From positions 62,001 through 126,000 of the forward strand of contig NZ_UETC01000007.1 in NCBI RefSeq assembly GCF_900116765.1: 64,000 nucleotides of DNA, read 5' to 3'. Positions within the stretch are counted from its first letter, which is position 1; each line of letters opens with the position of its first letter. Under the pieces are notes generated by a model. It was not told the origin of the DNA. It did no database searches and saw nothing but the letters and a program-made list of their open reading frames with translations. Source of the stretch: Jannaschia seohaensis (GTDB taxonomy: Bacteria > Pseudomonadota > Alphaproteobacteria > Rhodobacterales > Rhodobacteraceae). The position numbers and the translations under genes were made by a program. Shown piece after piece: positions 1 through 8,070 of the stretch.

Positions 1-177
1 CTCGAACCAGCCATAGGCCTCCTCGGGGAGGAGCCCCAGACCCGATTGCCCGACGAGCAGCCCCAGCAGCAACAGGATCGTCACCCGCGGCAGCCGCGTC
101 GTTCGGCCGATGTAATCGGCCGCCAAGCCGCCGAGAAAGAGCACGCCGAGCGCGATCAGGAGAACGGCCTGATCCAC
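1..177 (-). CDS. Cation:proton antiporter, N-terminal fragment (partial)
   Basis: Only the first 59 codons lie in the window; the gene runs off the left edge. From a GTG at 177 the frame reads VDQAVLLIALGVLFLGGLAA and then a polar stretch ending TRLPRVTILLLLGLLVGQSG. This is the usual beginning of a CPA2/KefB-type monovalent cation:proton antiporter: helix 1, then an RLPRVTxLLLxG motif leading into helix 2. It would act in the inner membrane. The start is uncertain because the frame stays open a little upstream, but GAGGG precedes the GTG. The subfamily cannot be told from this fragment. Confidence 0.55.
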   Translation of the reverse strand, partial: MDQAVLLIALGVLFLGGLAADYIGRTTRLPRVTILLLLGLLVGQSGLGLLPEEAYGWFE

Positions 178-223
178 GCCCTCAGACCGCGCCGTTCGTG
201 GACGAATATGGCATCGCGCCGCG

Positions 224-1399
224 CTATCTCAGAAGGTCGAGAGCTTCGATGTCGACGCCCAGAGGGTCGCTCAGGTCCTCGATCGAGTCATAGAGCAATT
301 CGAGCGCATAATGGGGATTGTGGGCGAAGTTCCCGGGGTCGGCGGTGACCAGCTTCCAGTTGAAGGCCGTCCGCAGGCTTCTCGGGGTCCAGGCGACATA
401 GGCAACTGGGCGCCCGTCGGCCATGTCGATCGCCCCGTCGCCATTGGCGTCGGCGAAGAAGTAGGGGTAGCGCGTCCCGTCATAGATCACCGGCGATCCG
501 ACGACGTCATCGGTATAGGCCCGGATCATCGCCAGCAGCCGGTCCGCATTGGCGTCGATATCGGACTTGATCCCGACCGAGGTATTCCCGCTGCCGTCAT
601 AGCTCTGCCGGGCGATGCGGATGTCGTCGGGGCTGTCGGCCAAGTGGCAGGTCAGGCAGGGCTCGAACTCGACCTCTAGCGTGTGCGGCTCGTGGCAGGA
701 ATTGCAGCTTGCGACGGGGCGGGCATGGAAGAAACGCCCGGAATAGTCTTGACCCTCGTAGTGATAGCCCGCGGCCCCATACCCTCCGAGCCATGTGGCC
801 GCGGCGGTCGCGTAATGAGGGTTGATGAAGCGGAGCTCCGGGTTCGGCTCGTCCGCGGGGAGGCCGGCGATGGCCGCCTCGACGGTCGTGCCGGCGGTCC
901 GGCCCTGGTGGCAGGTCAGGCAGGAGGCTTCGACACCGGTGACCGGATGCACGACCCCGCTGGGCATCGTGATCTCGGTGATTTCCGACAGGCCCGCATT
1001 GTGGCAGGTTCCGCAATCGACCACGCCGCCCGTGTTGATCGGGCCGTCGACGACCCCGGCCGGCGTCCCGTCGAGCCCGTGGAAATCCCGGAACCCTTCG
1101 CCCGAATGGCAGGTGGCGCAGGCGGCGCGAATCTCGCCATCGTCGTCCCAGTGACTGAAGGCTTCCGAGGCCGCGTTCGCATGGGAGGACCGAAACCAAT
1201 CCGCGATCGCCTTGTCGTTGTCGATATTGATGTCGGCGGGAGTGAAGGGCCCGGATTTGGGCAGGGCGAAGGGAACGGAGGCGTCCCCGCTCTCGGGCTC
1301 GGATGCCGTCTGGGCATAGGCGACCCCGCCCGCGAAGAGAGCGCCCGAGGTTGCAGCGCAGGCAAGCAAGCGCGCCGCGATCCGGCCAAGAGTGGACAT
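224..1399 (-). CDS. Secreted pentahaem c-type cytochrome
   Basis: A 391-residue protein with a Sec signal peptide (residues 1-30, ending AYAQ) and five CXXCH haem-binding motifs: CATCH at 94, CGTCH at 129, CLTCH at 160, CNSCH at 232 and CLTCH at 248. All haem sites sit in the first two thirds. The C-terminal part has an EF-hand-like loop (DANGDGAID, near 317) that could bind calcium. There is no membrane anchor, so it should be a soluble periplasmic electron carrier or oxidoreductase. The start at 1399 is chosen over a longer frame because AAGGTGA precedes it and the signal peptide begins there. It is divergent from nqrA, which suggests electron transfer linked to the Nqr complex; that link is inference. 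The exact family was not recognised. Confidence 0.85.
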   Translation of the reverse strand: MSTLGRIAARLLACAATSGALFAGGVAYAQTASEPESGDASVPFALPKSGPFTPADINIDNDKAIADWFRSSHANAASEAFSHWDDDGEIRAACATCHSGEGFRDFHGLDGTPAGVVDGPINTGGVVDCGTCHNAGLSEITEITMPSGVVHPVTGVEASCLTCHQGRTAGTTVEAAIAGLPADEPNPELRFINPHYATAAATWLGGYGAAGYHYEGQDYSGRFFHARPVASCNSCHEPHTLEVEFEPCLTCHLADSPDDIRIARQSYDGSGNTSVGIKSDIDANADRLLAMIRAYTDDVVGSPVIYDGTRYPYFFADANGDGAIDMADGRPVAYVAWTPRSLRTAFNWKLVTADPGNFAHNPHYALELLYDSIEDLSDPLGVDIEALDLLR

Positions 1400-1562
1400 G
1401 GCAATCACCTTTCCCTTGTCTCGTTCAATCCTCCGATCCCTAAACCGCGCCCTCCGACGAAACATTGATCTTGCTCATGTTTGGCTTTGCGCGGGGTCGC
1501 TAGCCTCCAGTCAGTGCCGTCCGAGGCGGAGTGCCGTGGCGGAGGATACGACCGGAGGCAGA

Positions 1563-2831
1563 ATGACGTTTTTTCGTTCCGGAGTGGGGCTGATCCCGGA
1601 ATTCCCCTCTCCGGTTGAAGGCAAGGATCTCGTCGACGAGATCACCGAGGAAGCCGGACTCCGCCCGCCCTCGGATCGGAACCTTCACCTGACCGCCCTC
1701 GTGAAGGAGGGCGAGCATGTGGCCCGTGGCGCGGTCGTCGCCTGCGTTCGGCAGGATCCCGACATCTGTCTCGTCGCGCCCATCGCCGGGCAGGTGGGAC
1801 GGATTTCGCGTCTGCCCGGCCGGAGATTGTCCGAGATCGTCTTCTTCCGCGAAGAGAGCGGCGGAACGCAACGCCACGATACCGCGGTCGCGGAGACGGA
1901 GCGCGGGCTCCGGCGCTTGCTGCAAACCGCCGGGTTCTGGCCACGGATCACACGGCGCCCCTTCGGCGGCATGCCAGCCTCGCGGGAGGTGCCGGCCGCG
2001 ATCTTCGTCATGGCGACGGATACGCGCCCCTATGCATCCGACCCCCGCCAAGCGCTCGTCGGGCGGGAGGCCGCATTCCTGCGGGGGCTGGCGGCGCTTG
2101 CACGGCTGAGCAAAGGGCCGACCTTCGTCTGCTGGGACAGGACCACGACCATGCCGGCAGTGTCGGCGGAGGCCGGCGACATCCGCATGGTCCCTTGCGG
2201 CACGCGGCACCCGCAGGGAAGCGCCGGGATCCGCATCCATCAGGACTTCCCCGCCGGTCTGGAGGCGCCGGTCTGGGACGTCCACGCCGAAGACATCGCC
2301 GATCTGGGCGATCTTCTGGAAACGGGCGAATTGCCGATGATGCGCCTCGTGCGCATCTCGGGCGCGGGATTGCGCGAGGGCCGGCTTCTGCGCACCCATC
2401 CCGGCGCGGATCTGCGGCAGCTGTCGCGGCGGATCGTCGCCCCGGGGTCCCATAGCCTGCATGCCGGATCCCATTTGGACGGGCAGGCGTCGAGATGGCT
2501 GGGCCATCGGCATCGGCAGGTGACCGTCCTGCCGAACATGCCACCGCCGCCCCGGTCCCACTGGCTCCTTGCGGCGTTGATCGAGACGGCGCGCCCGCGG
2601 CCGGCCATTCCGACCGCCGCGCTGGGTCAGTCCCTCGGCGGGGCGTTGCCCGCCATTCCTCTGATCCGCGCGCTCGGCGCGGGCGACGACGAGGCGGCGA
2701 TGGATCTGGGGCTTCTGTCCCTGCTGGAGGAAGACCTGGCCCTGGCCGACTACACGCTCGGCGCGGGCGGGGATCTCATGCGGCAGCTCAGGGCCATGCT
2801 CGACCGGATTCAGACGGAGTATGACGCATGA
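1563..2831 (+). CDS. nqrA: Na+-translocating NADH:quinone reductase subunit A
   Basis: A 422-residue cytosolic subunit of the NQR complex, close to the usual length of about 445. It has the lipoyl/barrel-sandwich-like N-terminal region with VKEGEHVARGAVV and the APIAGQVGRISRLPGRR motif, then the typical block RPFGGMPASREVPAAIFV. The start is an ATG at 1563 preceded by GGAGG, rather than a GTG at 1392. It is the first gene of a packed operon: its stop overlaps the nqrB start by 4 bp. In characterised enzymes NqrA holds no essential redox cofactor and docks on NqrB. No FNR-type or other operator was convincing in the 163 bp upstream gap. Confidence 0.9.
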   Translation: MTFFRSGVGLIPEFPSPVEGKDLVDEITEEAGLRPPSDRNLHLTALVKEGEHVARGAVVACVRQDPDICLVAPIAGQVGRISRLPGRRLSEIVFFREESGGTQRHDTAVAETERGLRRLLQTAGFWPRITRRPFGGMPASREVPAAIFVMATDTRPYASDPRQALVGREAAFLRGLAALARLSKGPTFVCWDRTTTMPAVSAEAGDIRMVPCGTRHPQGSAGIRIHQDFPAGLEAPVWDVHAEDIADLGDLLETGELPMMRLVRISGAGLREGRLLRTHPGADLRQLSRRIVAPGSHSLHAGSHLDGQASRWLGHRHRQVTVLPNMPPPPRSHWLLAALIETARPRPAIPTAALGQSLGGALPAIPLIRALGAGDDEAAMDLGLLSLLEEDLALADYTLGAGGDLMRQLRAMLDRIQTEYDA

Positions 2832-3610
2832 TCCGTGGCCTCTGGACCCGCGAGACGGTGGCGCTCCTGACGGTTGCCGCGCTGATGCCGCTGGCGCTGT
2901 TCTGGATCTGGTTCGGCGGGAGCGCGGCGGTCTTCCGTCTGGCGCTCGTTCTGCTCGTCATCGCGATCTGGCAGCTGGTGTTCATGCTGTCCCGGGCGCA
3001 GCCGCCCTCGCTTTCGCTGCTCGTGACCGCCCTCGCCATCGCGATGCTTGCGCCCGAGGGGCTGAGCGTGTTCCAGTTCGTGCTCGGGATCAGCTTCGGG
3101 GTCGTGATCGGTGAGTTGATCTTCGGCGGCTGGGGGCGAAATGTCGTCAATCCCGGGACCGTCGCGCTGGCCTTTCTCGGCTTCGGCTTTCCGGCCGCCC
3201 CCTGGCCGGTCTTCGACACACCTCTGGCTTGGGCGGCGATCCCGGCGGCGGGGCTGGGTCTGGTCATCGGGGTGATGCCCTCTGCGCTCGTCCTCGCTGG
3301 GCTGGCCGTCGGAGCCATCGTCGCGACTTTCGGCCTTGTCTCGGATCCGGTCCTCTTCGCCGCGGGGATCGTCTTCGTCCTGCTGGTCTGCGACCCTGTG
3401 ACCAGCGCGGCGACGACGCTGGGCGGCTGGGTGCAGGGCGCGACCTATGGGGCGCTGGTCGTGCTGTTCGGCGGCGCCTGGTCGGGGGCCGCGCCGCCGC
3501 AGATCGCTGTCGCGGCGGCGCTTCTGTCGTCGCTGGCGGCGCCTTTGTTCGACGACATCGCCCTCCGGCTCTGGGTCCATCGCAGGAGGCGGCGCTATGG
3601 CCGATCGTGA
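2828..3610 (+). CDS. nqrB: NqrB-like membrane subunit, short and without the flavin-attachment motif
   Basis: A 260-residue polytopic membrane protein aligning with the core and C-terminus of NqrB. Shared landmarks are the block GISFGVVIGELIFGGWGRN, then VVNPGTVALAFLGFGFPA, and the late DPVTSA motif. Classical NqrB is about 400-415 residues. This one lacks roughly the first 100 residues, including the cytosolic arm. It also lacks the SGAT motif whose threonine carries covalent FMN: after GFGFPA it reads APWPVFDTPLAWAAIPA. The reading frame is intact and conserved around these differences, so this looks like a real variant, not decay. It overlaps nqrA by 4 bp and nqrC by 14 bp. Confidence 0.83.
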   Translation: MIRGLWTRETVALLTVAALMPLALFWIWFGGSAAVFRLALVLLVIAIWQLVFMLSRAQPPSLSLLVTALAIAMLAPEGLSVFQFVLGISFGVVIGELIFGGWGRNVVNPGTVALAFLGFGFPAAPWPVFDTPLAWAAIPAAGLGLVIGVMPSALVLAGLAVGAIVATFGLVSDPVLFAAGIVFVLLVCDPVTSAATTLGGWVQGATYGALVVLFGGAWSGAAPPQIAVAAALLSSLAAPLFDDIALRLWVHRRRRRYGRS

Positions 3611-4394
3611 CCGCAACCCGTGGCACCGCTTTCTGGCCCTGCCCAATGAGAGCCGCGTCAAGACGATCGGTGTCGCCTTCCTCGTCTCGGCGGTCTCCGC
3701 CGCCTTCGTCAGCGGGGCCACCGTTCTTCTGCGGCCGATCCAATCGGCCAATCGGGCCGCCGAGGAGCAGGCCCGGATCGAGGCGCTGGTCGAGAATATC
3801 CCGGGCATCGGCTCGCTTTTGTCGCAGGCGGGCGGCACGCTGTCGACGCTCGTGGTGGATCTGACCTCGGGCCGCGCTGCCGACGGCGTCACCCCGGCCA
3901 CGCTCGATGCCGCGCTGTCCGATCCGGCGAATTGGTCGGCGCTCGAGCCGGAGGCGGATCTCGCGGGCCTCGGGCAACGCCCCGATTTCGCGCAGATCTT
4001 TCTGCTGCGGGATGGGTCCGGTCGGGTCTCCCTCGTGCTGCTGCCGCTGAGCGGGCAGGGCTATGGTGGACGGCTGGACGCGATCCTCGCGCTGCGCGGC
4101 GACATGAACACCATCGCGGGCATCGCGATCACCGGGCATTCCGAGACCCCGGGGCTCGGCGCCCGGATCGAAGAGGCCTCGTGGCAGGCGAGTTTCCCTG
4201 GAACGGAGCTGCGCGACACGGCCGGAGAGATGCGGTTCCGGGTCGCACGCGGCCCCGCCTCGGGCGTCCATGAGGTCGATGGTATCACGGGGGCCACGCG
4301 CACCGGTCTCGGAGTTACCCGGATGGTACGCTTCTGGCTCGGACCTGACGGGTATGGCCGCCTCCTCGACGCGATCGACCGGGGCGAGTTCTGA
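3597..4394 (+). CDS. nqrC: NQR subunit C, flavinylated periplasmic subunit
   Basis: A 265-residue protein with one N-terminal membrane anchor (about residues 24-45) and a periplasmic FMN-binding domain. The attachment motif is ITGATRTG near residue 229. In NqrC/RnfG proteins the last threonine of (S/T)GAT is joined to FMN by ApbE, and apbE lies four genes downstream. GLGARIEEASW is the conserved block before the motif. The start at 3597 has a strong AGGAGG site inside the nqrB tail. It should pass electrons between the other flavin and iron sites in the complex. Given the altered NqrB, it may be the only covalently flavinylated subunit here. Confidence 0.9.
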   Translation: MADRDRNPWHRFLALPNESRVKTIGVAFLVSAVSAAFVSGATVLLRPIQSANRAAEEQARIEALVENIPGIGSLLSQAGGTLSTLVVDLTSGRAADGVTPATLDAALSDPANWSALEPEADLAGLGQRPDFAQIFLLRDGSGRVSLVLLPLSGQGYGGRLDAILALRGDMNTIAGIAITGHSETPGLGARIEEASWQASFPGTELRDTAGEMRFRVARGPASGVHEVDGITGATRTGLGVTRMVRFWLGPDGYGRLLDAIDRGEF

Positions 4395-4396
4395 TC

Positions 4397-5062
4397 ATGG
4401 CGACAAAATCGGAAATCTGGCGCGTCCTGACCGATCCGCTCGTGCGGCAAAACCCGGTGACCTTGCAGATCCTCGGCATCTGCTCGGCGCTGGCGGTCAC
4501 CACGACGCTTGCGACGGCGGTCACCATGTCGATCTCGCTGACGGTGGTGCTCACGCTCGCGGCGGGCCTGATCAGCACGATCCGCCGGCACATCCCCGAG
4601 ACCGTCCGCCTGATCGTTCAGATCGTGATCGTCGCGTCGCTGGTCATCGTCATCGATCAGCTCCTCAAGGCTTATTTCGCCGAGGTCAGCCGCGCCCTGT
4701 CCGTCTATGTCGGCCTCATCACCACGAACTGCCTCGTTCTCGGCCGCACGGAGGCCTATGCCCGTCACCATGCGCCGGTCCCCGCGATGATCGACGCGTT
4801 CGGCAACGGGCTGGGCTATTCGCTGGTCCTGGTGCTGATCGGCGCTCTGCGCGAACTTTTCGGGAAGGGGGAACTCTTCGGCTACGAGATGCTGCCGCTG
4901 GCCGACGCGGGCGGCTGGTTCGAACCTCTGAGCCTGATGCTCCTGGCCCCCTCCGCCTTCTTTCTTCTGGGCTTTCTGGTCTGGGCCGTCCGAAGCTGGC
5001 GCCCGGAACAGGTCGAGGCGCCCGACTACACGCCGCCCGGTCGGGCCGAGGCGGCCGAATGA
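4397..5062 (+). CDS. nqrD: NQR subunit D
   Basis: A 221-residue integral membrane subunit with about six transmembrane segments, within the normal family length. The half-membrane motif GLITTNCLVLGRTEA near residue 108 carries the cysteine that, with NqrE cysteines, ligates the intramembrane iron centre in known structures. It begins two bases after the nqrC stop and its stop overlaps nqrE by 4 bp, so translation is probably coupled. Its C-terminus has an extra hydrophilic tail rich in Glu and Pro. Confidence 0.94.
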   Translation: MATKSEIWRVLTDPLVRQNPVTLQILGICSALAVTTTLATAVTMSISLTVVLTLAAGLISTIRRHIPETVRLIVQIVIVASLVIVIDQLLKAYFAEVSRALSVYVGLITTNCLVLGRTEAYARHHAPVPAMIDAFGNGLGYSLVLVLIGALRELFGKGELFGYEMLPLADAGGWFEPLSLMLLAPSAFFLLGFLVWAVRSWRPEQVEAPDYTPPGRAEAAE

Positions 5063-5673
5063 CCGACCTGTGGCGCCTCTTTCTGCACGCGGCCTTCGTC
5101 GACAACATGCCGCTGATCCTGTTTCTGGGCCTGTGCACCTTCCTGGCCCTGTCGAAACGCGCGGACGCGGCCTTTGGTCTCGGCGTGGCGATGACGGGCG
5201 TTCTGGGGATCACCGTGCCGCTCAATTATCTGATCTACGTGACGCTTCTGGCCCCTGGCGCCTGGGGCTGGGCCGGACTGCCGGAGCTCGACCTGTCCTA
5301 TCTCTCGCTGATCGCCTTCATCGGCGTGATCGCGGCGGCGGTTCAGGTGCTGGAGATGATCCTCGACCGCTTCTTCCCGAACATCCACGCTTCTTTCGGA
5401 GTCTTCCTGCCGCTTCTCACGGTGCAATGCGCCATCCTCGCGGGTAGCCTCTTCATGGTCGAACGCAGCTACACGCTGGCCGAATCCGCTGTGTTCGGGC
5501 TGGGCAGCGGGGTCGGCTTTGCGCTGGCGGTGGGAATGCTCGGCGCGATCCGCACACGGCTGGCCTATGCCGACCTGCCGGACGGGCTTCGCGGTCTCGG
5601 GATCGCGTTCCTTCTGACCGGGCTGATGTCGCTGGGCTTCGCCTCCTTCGCGCAAATGGCGGCCACGCTATGA
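5059..5673 (+). CDS. nqrE: NQR subunit E
   Basis: A 204-residue polytopic membrane subunit, homologous to NqrD but inserted with inverted topology. It has the FLGLCTFLALS cysteine near residue 26 and LTVQCAILAGSLF near 120, the two half-helix cysteines that share the intramembrane iron site with NqrD. The start is an ATG in an ATGA overlap with the nqrD stop. The length matches the family. All iron-ligand cysteines therefore appear present, so electron passage through NqrD/E is expected to be intact despite the unusual NqrB. Confidence 0.94.
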   Translation: MTDLWRLFLHAAFVDNMPLILFLGLCTFLALSKRADAAFGLGVAMTGVLGITVPLNYLIYVTLLAPGAWGWAGLPELDLSYLSLIAFIGVIAAAVQVLEMILDRFFPNIHASFGVFLPLLTVQCAILAGSLFMVERSYTLAESAVFGLGSGVGFALAVGMLGAIRTRLAYADLPDGLRGLGIAFLLTGLMSLGFASFAQMAATL

Positions 5674-6893
5674 CCGAGGTGCTTCTGGGCAGCGCCACGA
5701 TCGTGGCGCTCGTGGTCGGGCTGGCGCTTGCGCTGGTCGCGCTGCGCCGGGCGCTCGTGCCCGACATGGTGCTCGATGTGCTGGTGAACGGCACGCGGCA
5801 TCTCCCGGCGGAGCGGGGCGATTCGCTCCTGTCGGTGCTTCACGATGGCGGCGTTCTTATCCCCGCCGCCTGCGGCGGTTCCGGCACCTGCGGGCTGTGC
5901 CGCGTCACGGTCACGGGGCAGGGGGCGGGGGCGCCGCAGGCGACCGAGCGCGGTGTGCTCTCGCCCCGCGAGCGGCGCGCCCATATTCGCCTGGCCTGTC
6001 AGACGCGGGTGCGGGGCGACTGCGCCGTCACCGTCTCCGACGACATCCTGACCGCCGGAGCCGGGTTCCTCTGCAAGGTCGCCTCGGCGCGGATGCTGGC
6101 CCCGCTCATTCGGGAGATCGTCGTCGACCTGCCGCCTGAGCATGCGTCCGATTTCCGGGCAGGGGACTTCATGCAGATCACCGCGCCCCCCTACCGGCTG
6201 GACTTTCGGGACGTCGATGTGCCGCCGGACTTCTCGGAGGCCTGGGAGATCGCTGGATGGCGCGCGATGACGGCGGAATCGGAGACCCAGGTGACCCGCG
6301 CCTATTCGCTGGCCAGCCGCCCCGAGGATGCCGGGAAGGCGGTGTTCAACATCCGCCTCGCCGTGCCGCCGCCCGGACGCGAGGAGGAGGTGCCTCCGGG
6401 CCTCGTCTCGTCATGGCTCTTTTCGCTCAAGGCAGGCGACGACATCACGCTGTCGGGCCCCTTCGGCGAGTTTCACATCCAGGACAGCGGCCGGGAGATG
6501 ATCTTCGTGGGAGGGGGCGTCGGGATGGCGCCGCTGCGCGCGATGATCCACCAGGACCTGGCCCGGGGAGGTCAGCGCCGCATCCGGTATTTCTACGGCG
6601 CGCGGTCGCTCGCGGACCTGTTCTATACCGAGGAGTTCGAGGCGCTCGCTGCCAAGAATGACAGGTTCACCTGGACGCCGGCGCTTTCCGATCCGGCGCC
6701 CGGCGACCGCTGGACGGGCGCGACGGGCTTCGTTCACGAGACGCTCCGCGCCGAGCTCGCCAGCCATCCCGCGCCGGACACATGCGAATTCTACCTCTGC
6801 GGCCCGCCCGTGATGATCTCGGCGGTGCTTGCCACGCTCGATCGCCTCGGGGTCGAGCCGTCCTCGATCTTCTACGACGATTTCGGAGCCTGA
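5670..6893 (+). CDS. nqrF: NQR subunit F, NADH-oxidising FAD/2Fe-2S subunit
   Basis: A 407-residue protein with an N-terminal membrane anchor (about residues 5-28), a plant-type 2Fe-2S ferredoxin domain with ligands C68, C74, C77 and C110, an FAD-binding domain with RAYS at 210-213, and an NADH-binding domain with GGGVGMAPLR at 281-290. It ends in FYDDFGA, the usual C-terminal aromatic/acidic tail. This is the entry point for electrons from NADH into the complex. It overlaps nqrE by 4 bp. Every cofactor motif expected of NqrF is present. Confidence 0.96.
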   Translation: MTEVLLGSATIVALVVGLALALVALRRALVPDMVLDVLVNGTRHLPAERGDSLLSVLHDGGVLIPAACGGSGTCGLCRVTVTGQGAGAPQATERGVLSPRERRAHIRLACQTRVRGDCAVTVSDDILTAGAGFLCKVASARMLAPLIREIVVDLPPEHASDFRAGDFMQITAPPYRLDFRDVDVPPDFSEAWEIAGWRAMTAESETQVTRAYSLASRPEDAGKAVFNIRLAVPPPGREEEVPPGLVSSWLFSLKAGDDITLSGPFGEFHIQDSGREMIFVGGGVGMAPLRAMIHQDLARGGQRRIRYFYGARSLADLFYTEEFEALAAKNDRFTWTPALSDPAPGDRWTGATGFVHETLRAELASHPAPDTCEFYLCGPPVMISAVLATLDRLGVEPSSIFYDDFGA

Positions 6894-6896
6894 CCC

Positions 6897-7877
6897 ATGC
6901 GACAGAGCCTTCACGGATATTCGCGCCGCAGCGCCCTAGGCCTGCTTGGCGCCGCGCTCGTGCTTCCCGGGGCCGCCCTTGGCGCCGGCGAGTTTTCGAT
7001 CCTGTCGGGGCGGGCCTTCGGCACCACTTGGCGACTGGTGGCGGCGACCCGCGCCGATCTCGCGCCGCTTGCCGAGGCCATCGACACGCTCTTTGCCGAG
7101 ATCGACCGGACCTTCTCGCCTTGGCGCAGCGACAGCGTCCTGTCGCGCTTCAATGCCATGCCCGCCAGCGCATCGCTTCGGGATACCGATCTTGCCGACG
7201 TGACCGCCGCCGCCCTCGGGATCGCGCAGGCAACCGATGGGGCCTTCGACCCGACGGTCGGCCCGCTCGTCGCGCGCTGGGGCTTCGGTCCGATCCTGGA
7301 GGGCGGAGCCCCGGACTGGCGCGGGGTCGCCGCCGCCCGGGGGACTGTGGCCAAGGCGCGCGATGACCTGACCCTCGATCTGTGCGGGATCGCCAAGGGA
7401 TGGGCGCTCGATCGGGCCGTCGCCCGGATCGAGGCGCTGGGCGTCGATGCCTTCCTGTTCGAGCTGGGTGGAGAGTTCGCCGCCCGGGGCCGGCATCCTC
7501 AGGGGCGCGACTGGACGCTCGCCGTCGCGACCCCGGCTACCCTGTCCGCCCCGTCGCCGAAGCTTCGCCTCGTCCCCGGCAGGGCGGTCGCCACATCCGG
7601 CGATTGGGAACAGGGCTACAGCCTCGCCGGGCGCTCCTACAGCCACCTCATCGACCCGGGCCGGGCCGCGCCGGCCTCCGGCGCGCTCCGCTCGGTCACG
7701 GTCATGGCGGGCGACGCGATGGCGGCGGATGGCTGGGCCACGGCGCTTTTCGTCGCGGGCGCCGAGGCCGGGCCGGAGCTTGCCCGGCAGATGGGGCACG
7801 CGGCGCTCTTCCTGATAGAGACCCCGGACGGCCTAAGACGGCTCGTAACCGGCGCGATGCCCGAGATGCTGACATGA
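6897..7877 (+). CDS. apbE: FAD:protein FMN transferase, Tat-exported
   Basis: A 326-residue ApbE-family enzyme that moves FMN from FAD onto a threonine of (S/T)GA(T/S) motifs on the periplasmic side. The N-terminus has a twin-arginine signal (SRRSALGLLG) with a hydrophobic stretch ending ALGAG. Family motifs include ATDGAFDPTVGPL, DLCGIAKGWALDRA and the metal-site block GDAMAADGWATALF. It follows nqrF by 3 bp, so it is part of the operon. Its clear target here is NqrC (ITGAT). It may have no NqrB target because NqrB lacks the motif. Confidence 0.93.
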   Translation: MRQSLHGYSRRSALGLLGAALVLPGAALGAGEFSILSGRAFGTTWRLVAATRADLAPLAEAIDTLFAEIDRTFSPWRSDSVLSRFNAMPASASLRDTDLADVTAAALGIAQATDGAFDPTVGPLVARWGFGPILEGGAPDWRGVAAARGTVAKARDDLTLDLCGIAKGWALDRAVARIEALGVDAFLFELGGEFAARGRHPQGRDWTLAVATPATLSAPSPKLRLVPGRAVATSGDWEQGYSLAGRSYSHLIDPGRAAPASGALRSVTVMAGDAMAADGWATALFVAGAEAGPELARQMGHAALFLIETPDGLRRLVTGAMPEMLT

Positions 7878-7890
7878 CAGAGGCCTGACC

Positions 7891-8070
7891 ATGACGGAAA
7901 CACTCTTCGCTATCGCCATCTTCGCCCTGGCCGCGCTCGGGCTGGGCTTGGGGCTGGTCTTTGGGCGGCGCCCTGTCCGCACAAGCTGCGGGGCCGCCGA
8001 TCGGATCGCGGCCCATCGCTGTGCGGATTGCCCCCTCCGGCGTCAGACGGCGGACGGCGACGCGCGATGA
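7891..8070 (+). CDS. nqrM: NqrM-like NQR maturation factor
   Basis: A 59-residue protein with one transmembrane helix (about residues 5-24) followed by a short cysteine-bearing tail: SCG at 32-34 and CADC at 44-47. NqrM helps deliver iron to the NqrD/NqrE centre, and the usual gene position after apbE matches. The family is normally described with four conserved cysteines; only three (C33, C44, C47) are visible here. The gene is too small for many gene callers. Its TGA overlaps the start of the CBS gene (ATGA), which ties that gene to the operon. Confidence 0.85.
   Translation: MTETLFAIAIFALAALGLGLGLVFGRRPVRTSCGAADRIAAHRCADCPLRRQTADGDAR

Noticed and set aside
1464-1480. FNR-like half site TTGATC before nqrA
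   Set aside because: Only one half-site; the ATCAA partner at the right spacing is missing.
2810-3901. Long open frame on the minus strand opposite nqrB/nqrC
   Set aside because: Arg/Asp/Gly-rich, no family pattern, wholly antisense to well-supported membrane subunit genes. Typical of high-GC shadow frames.
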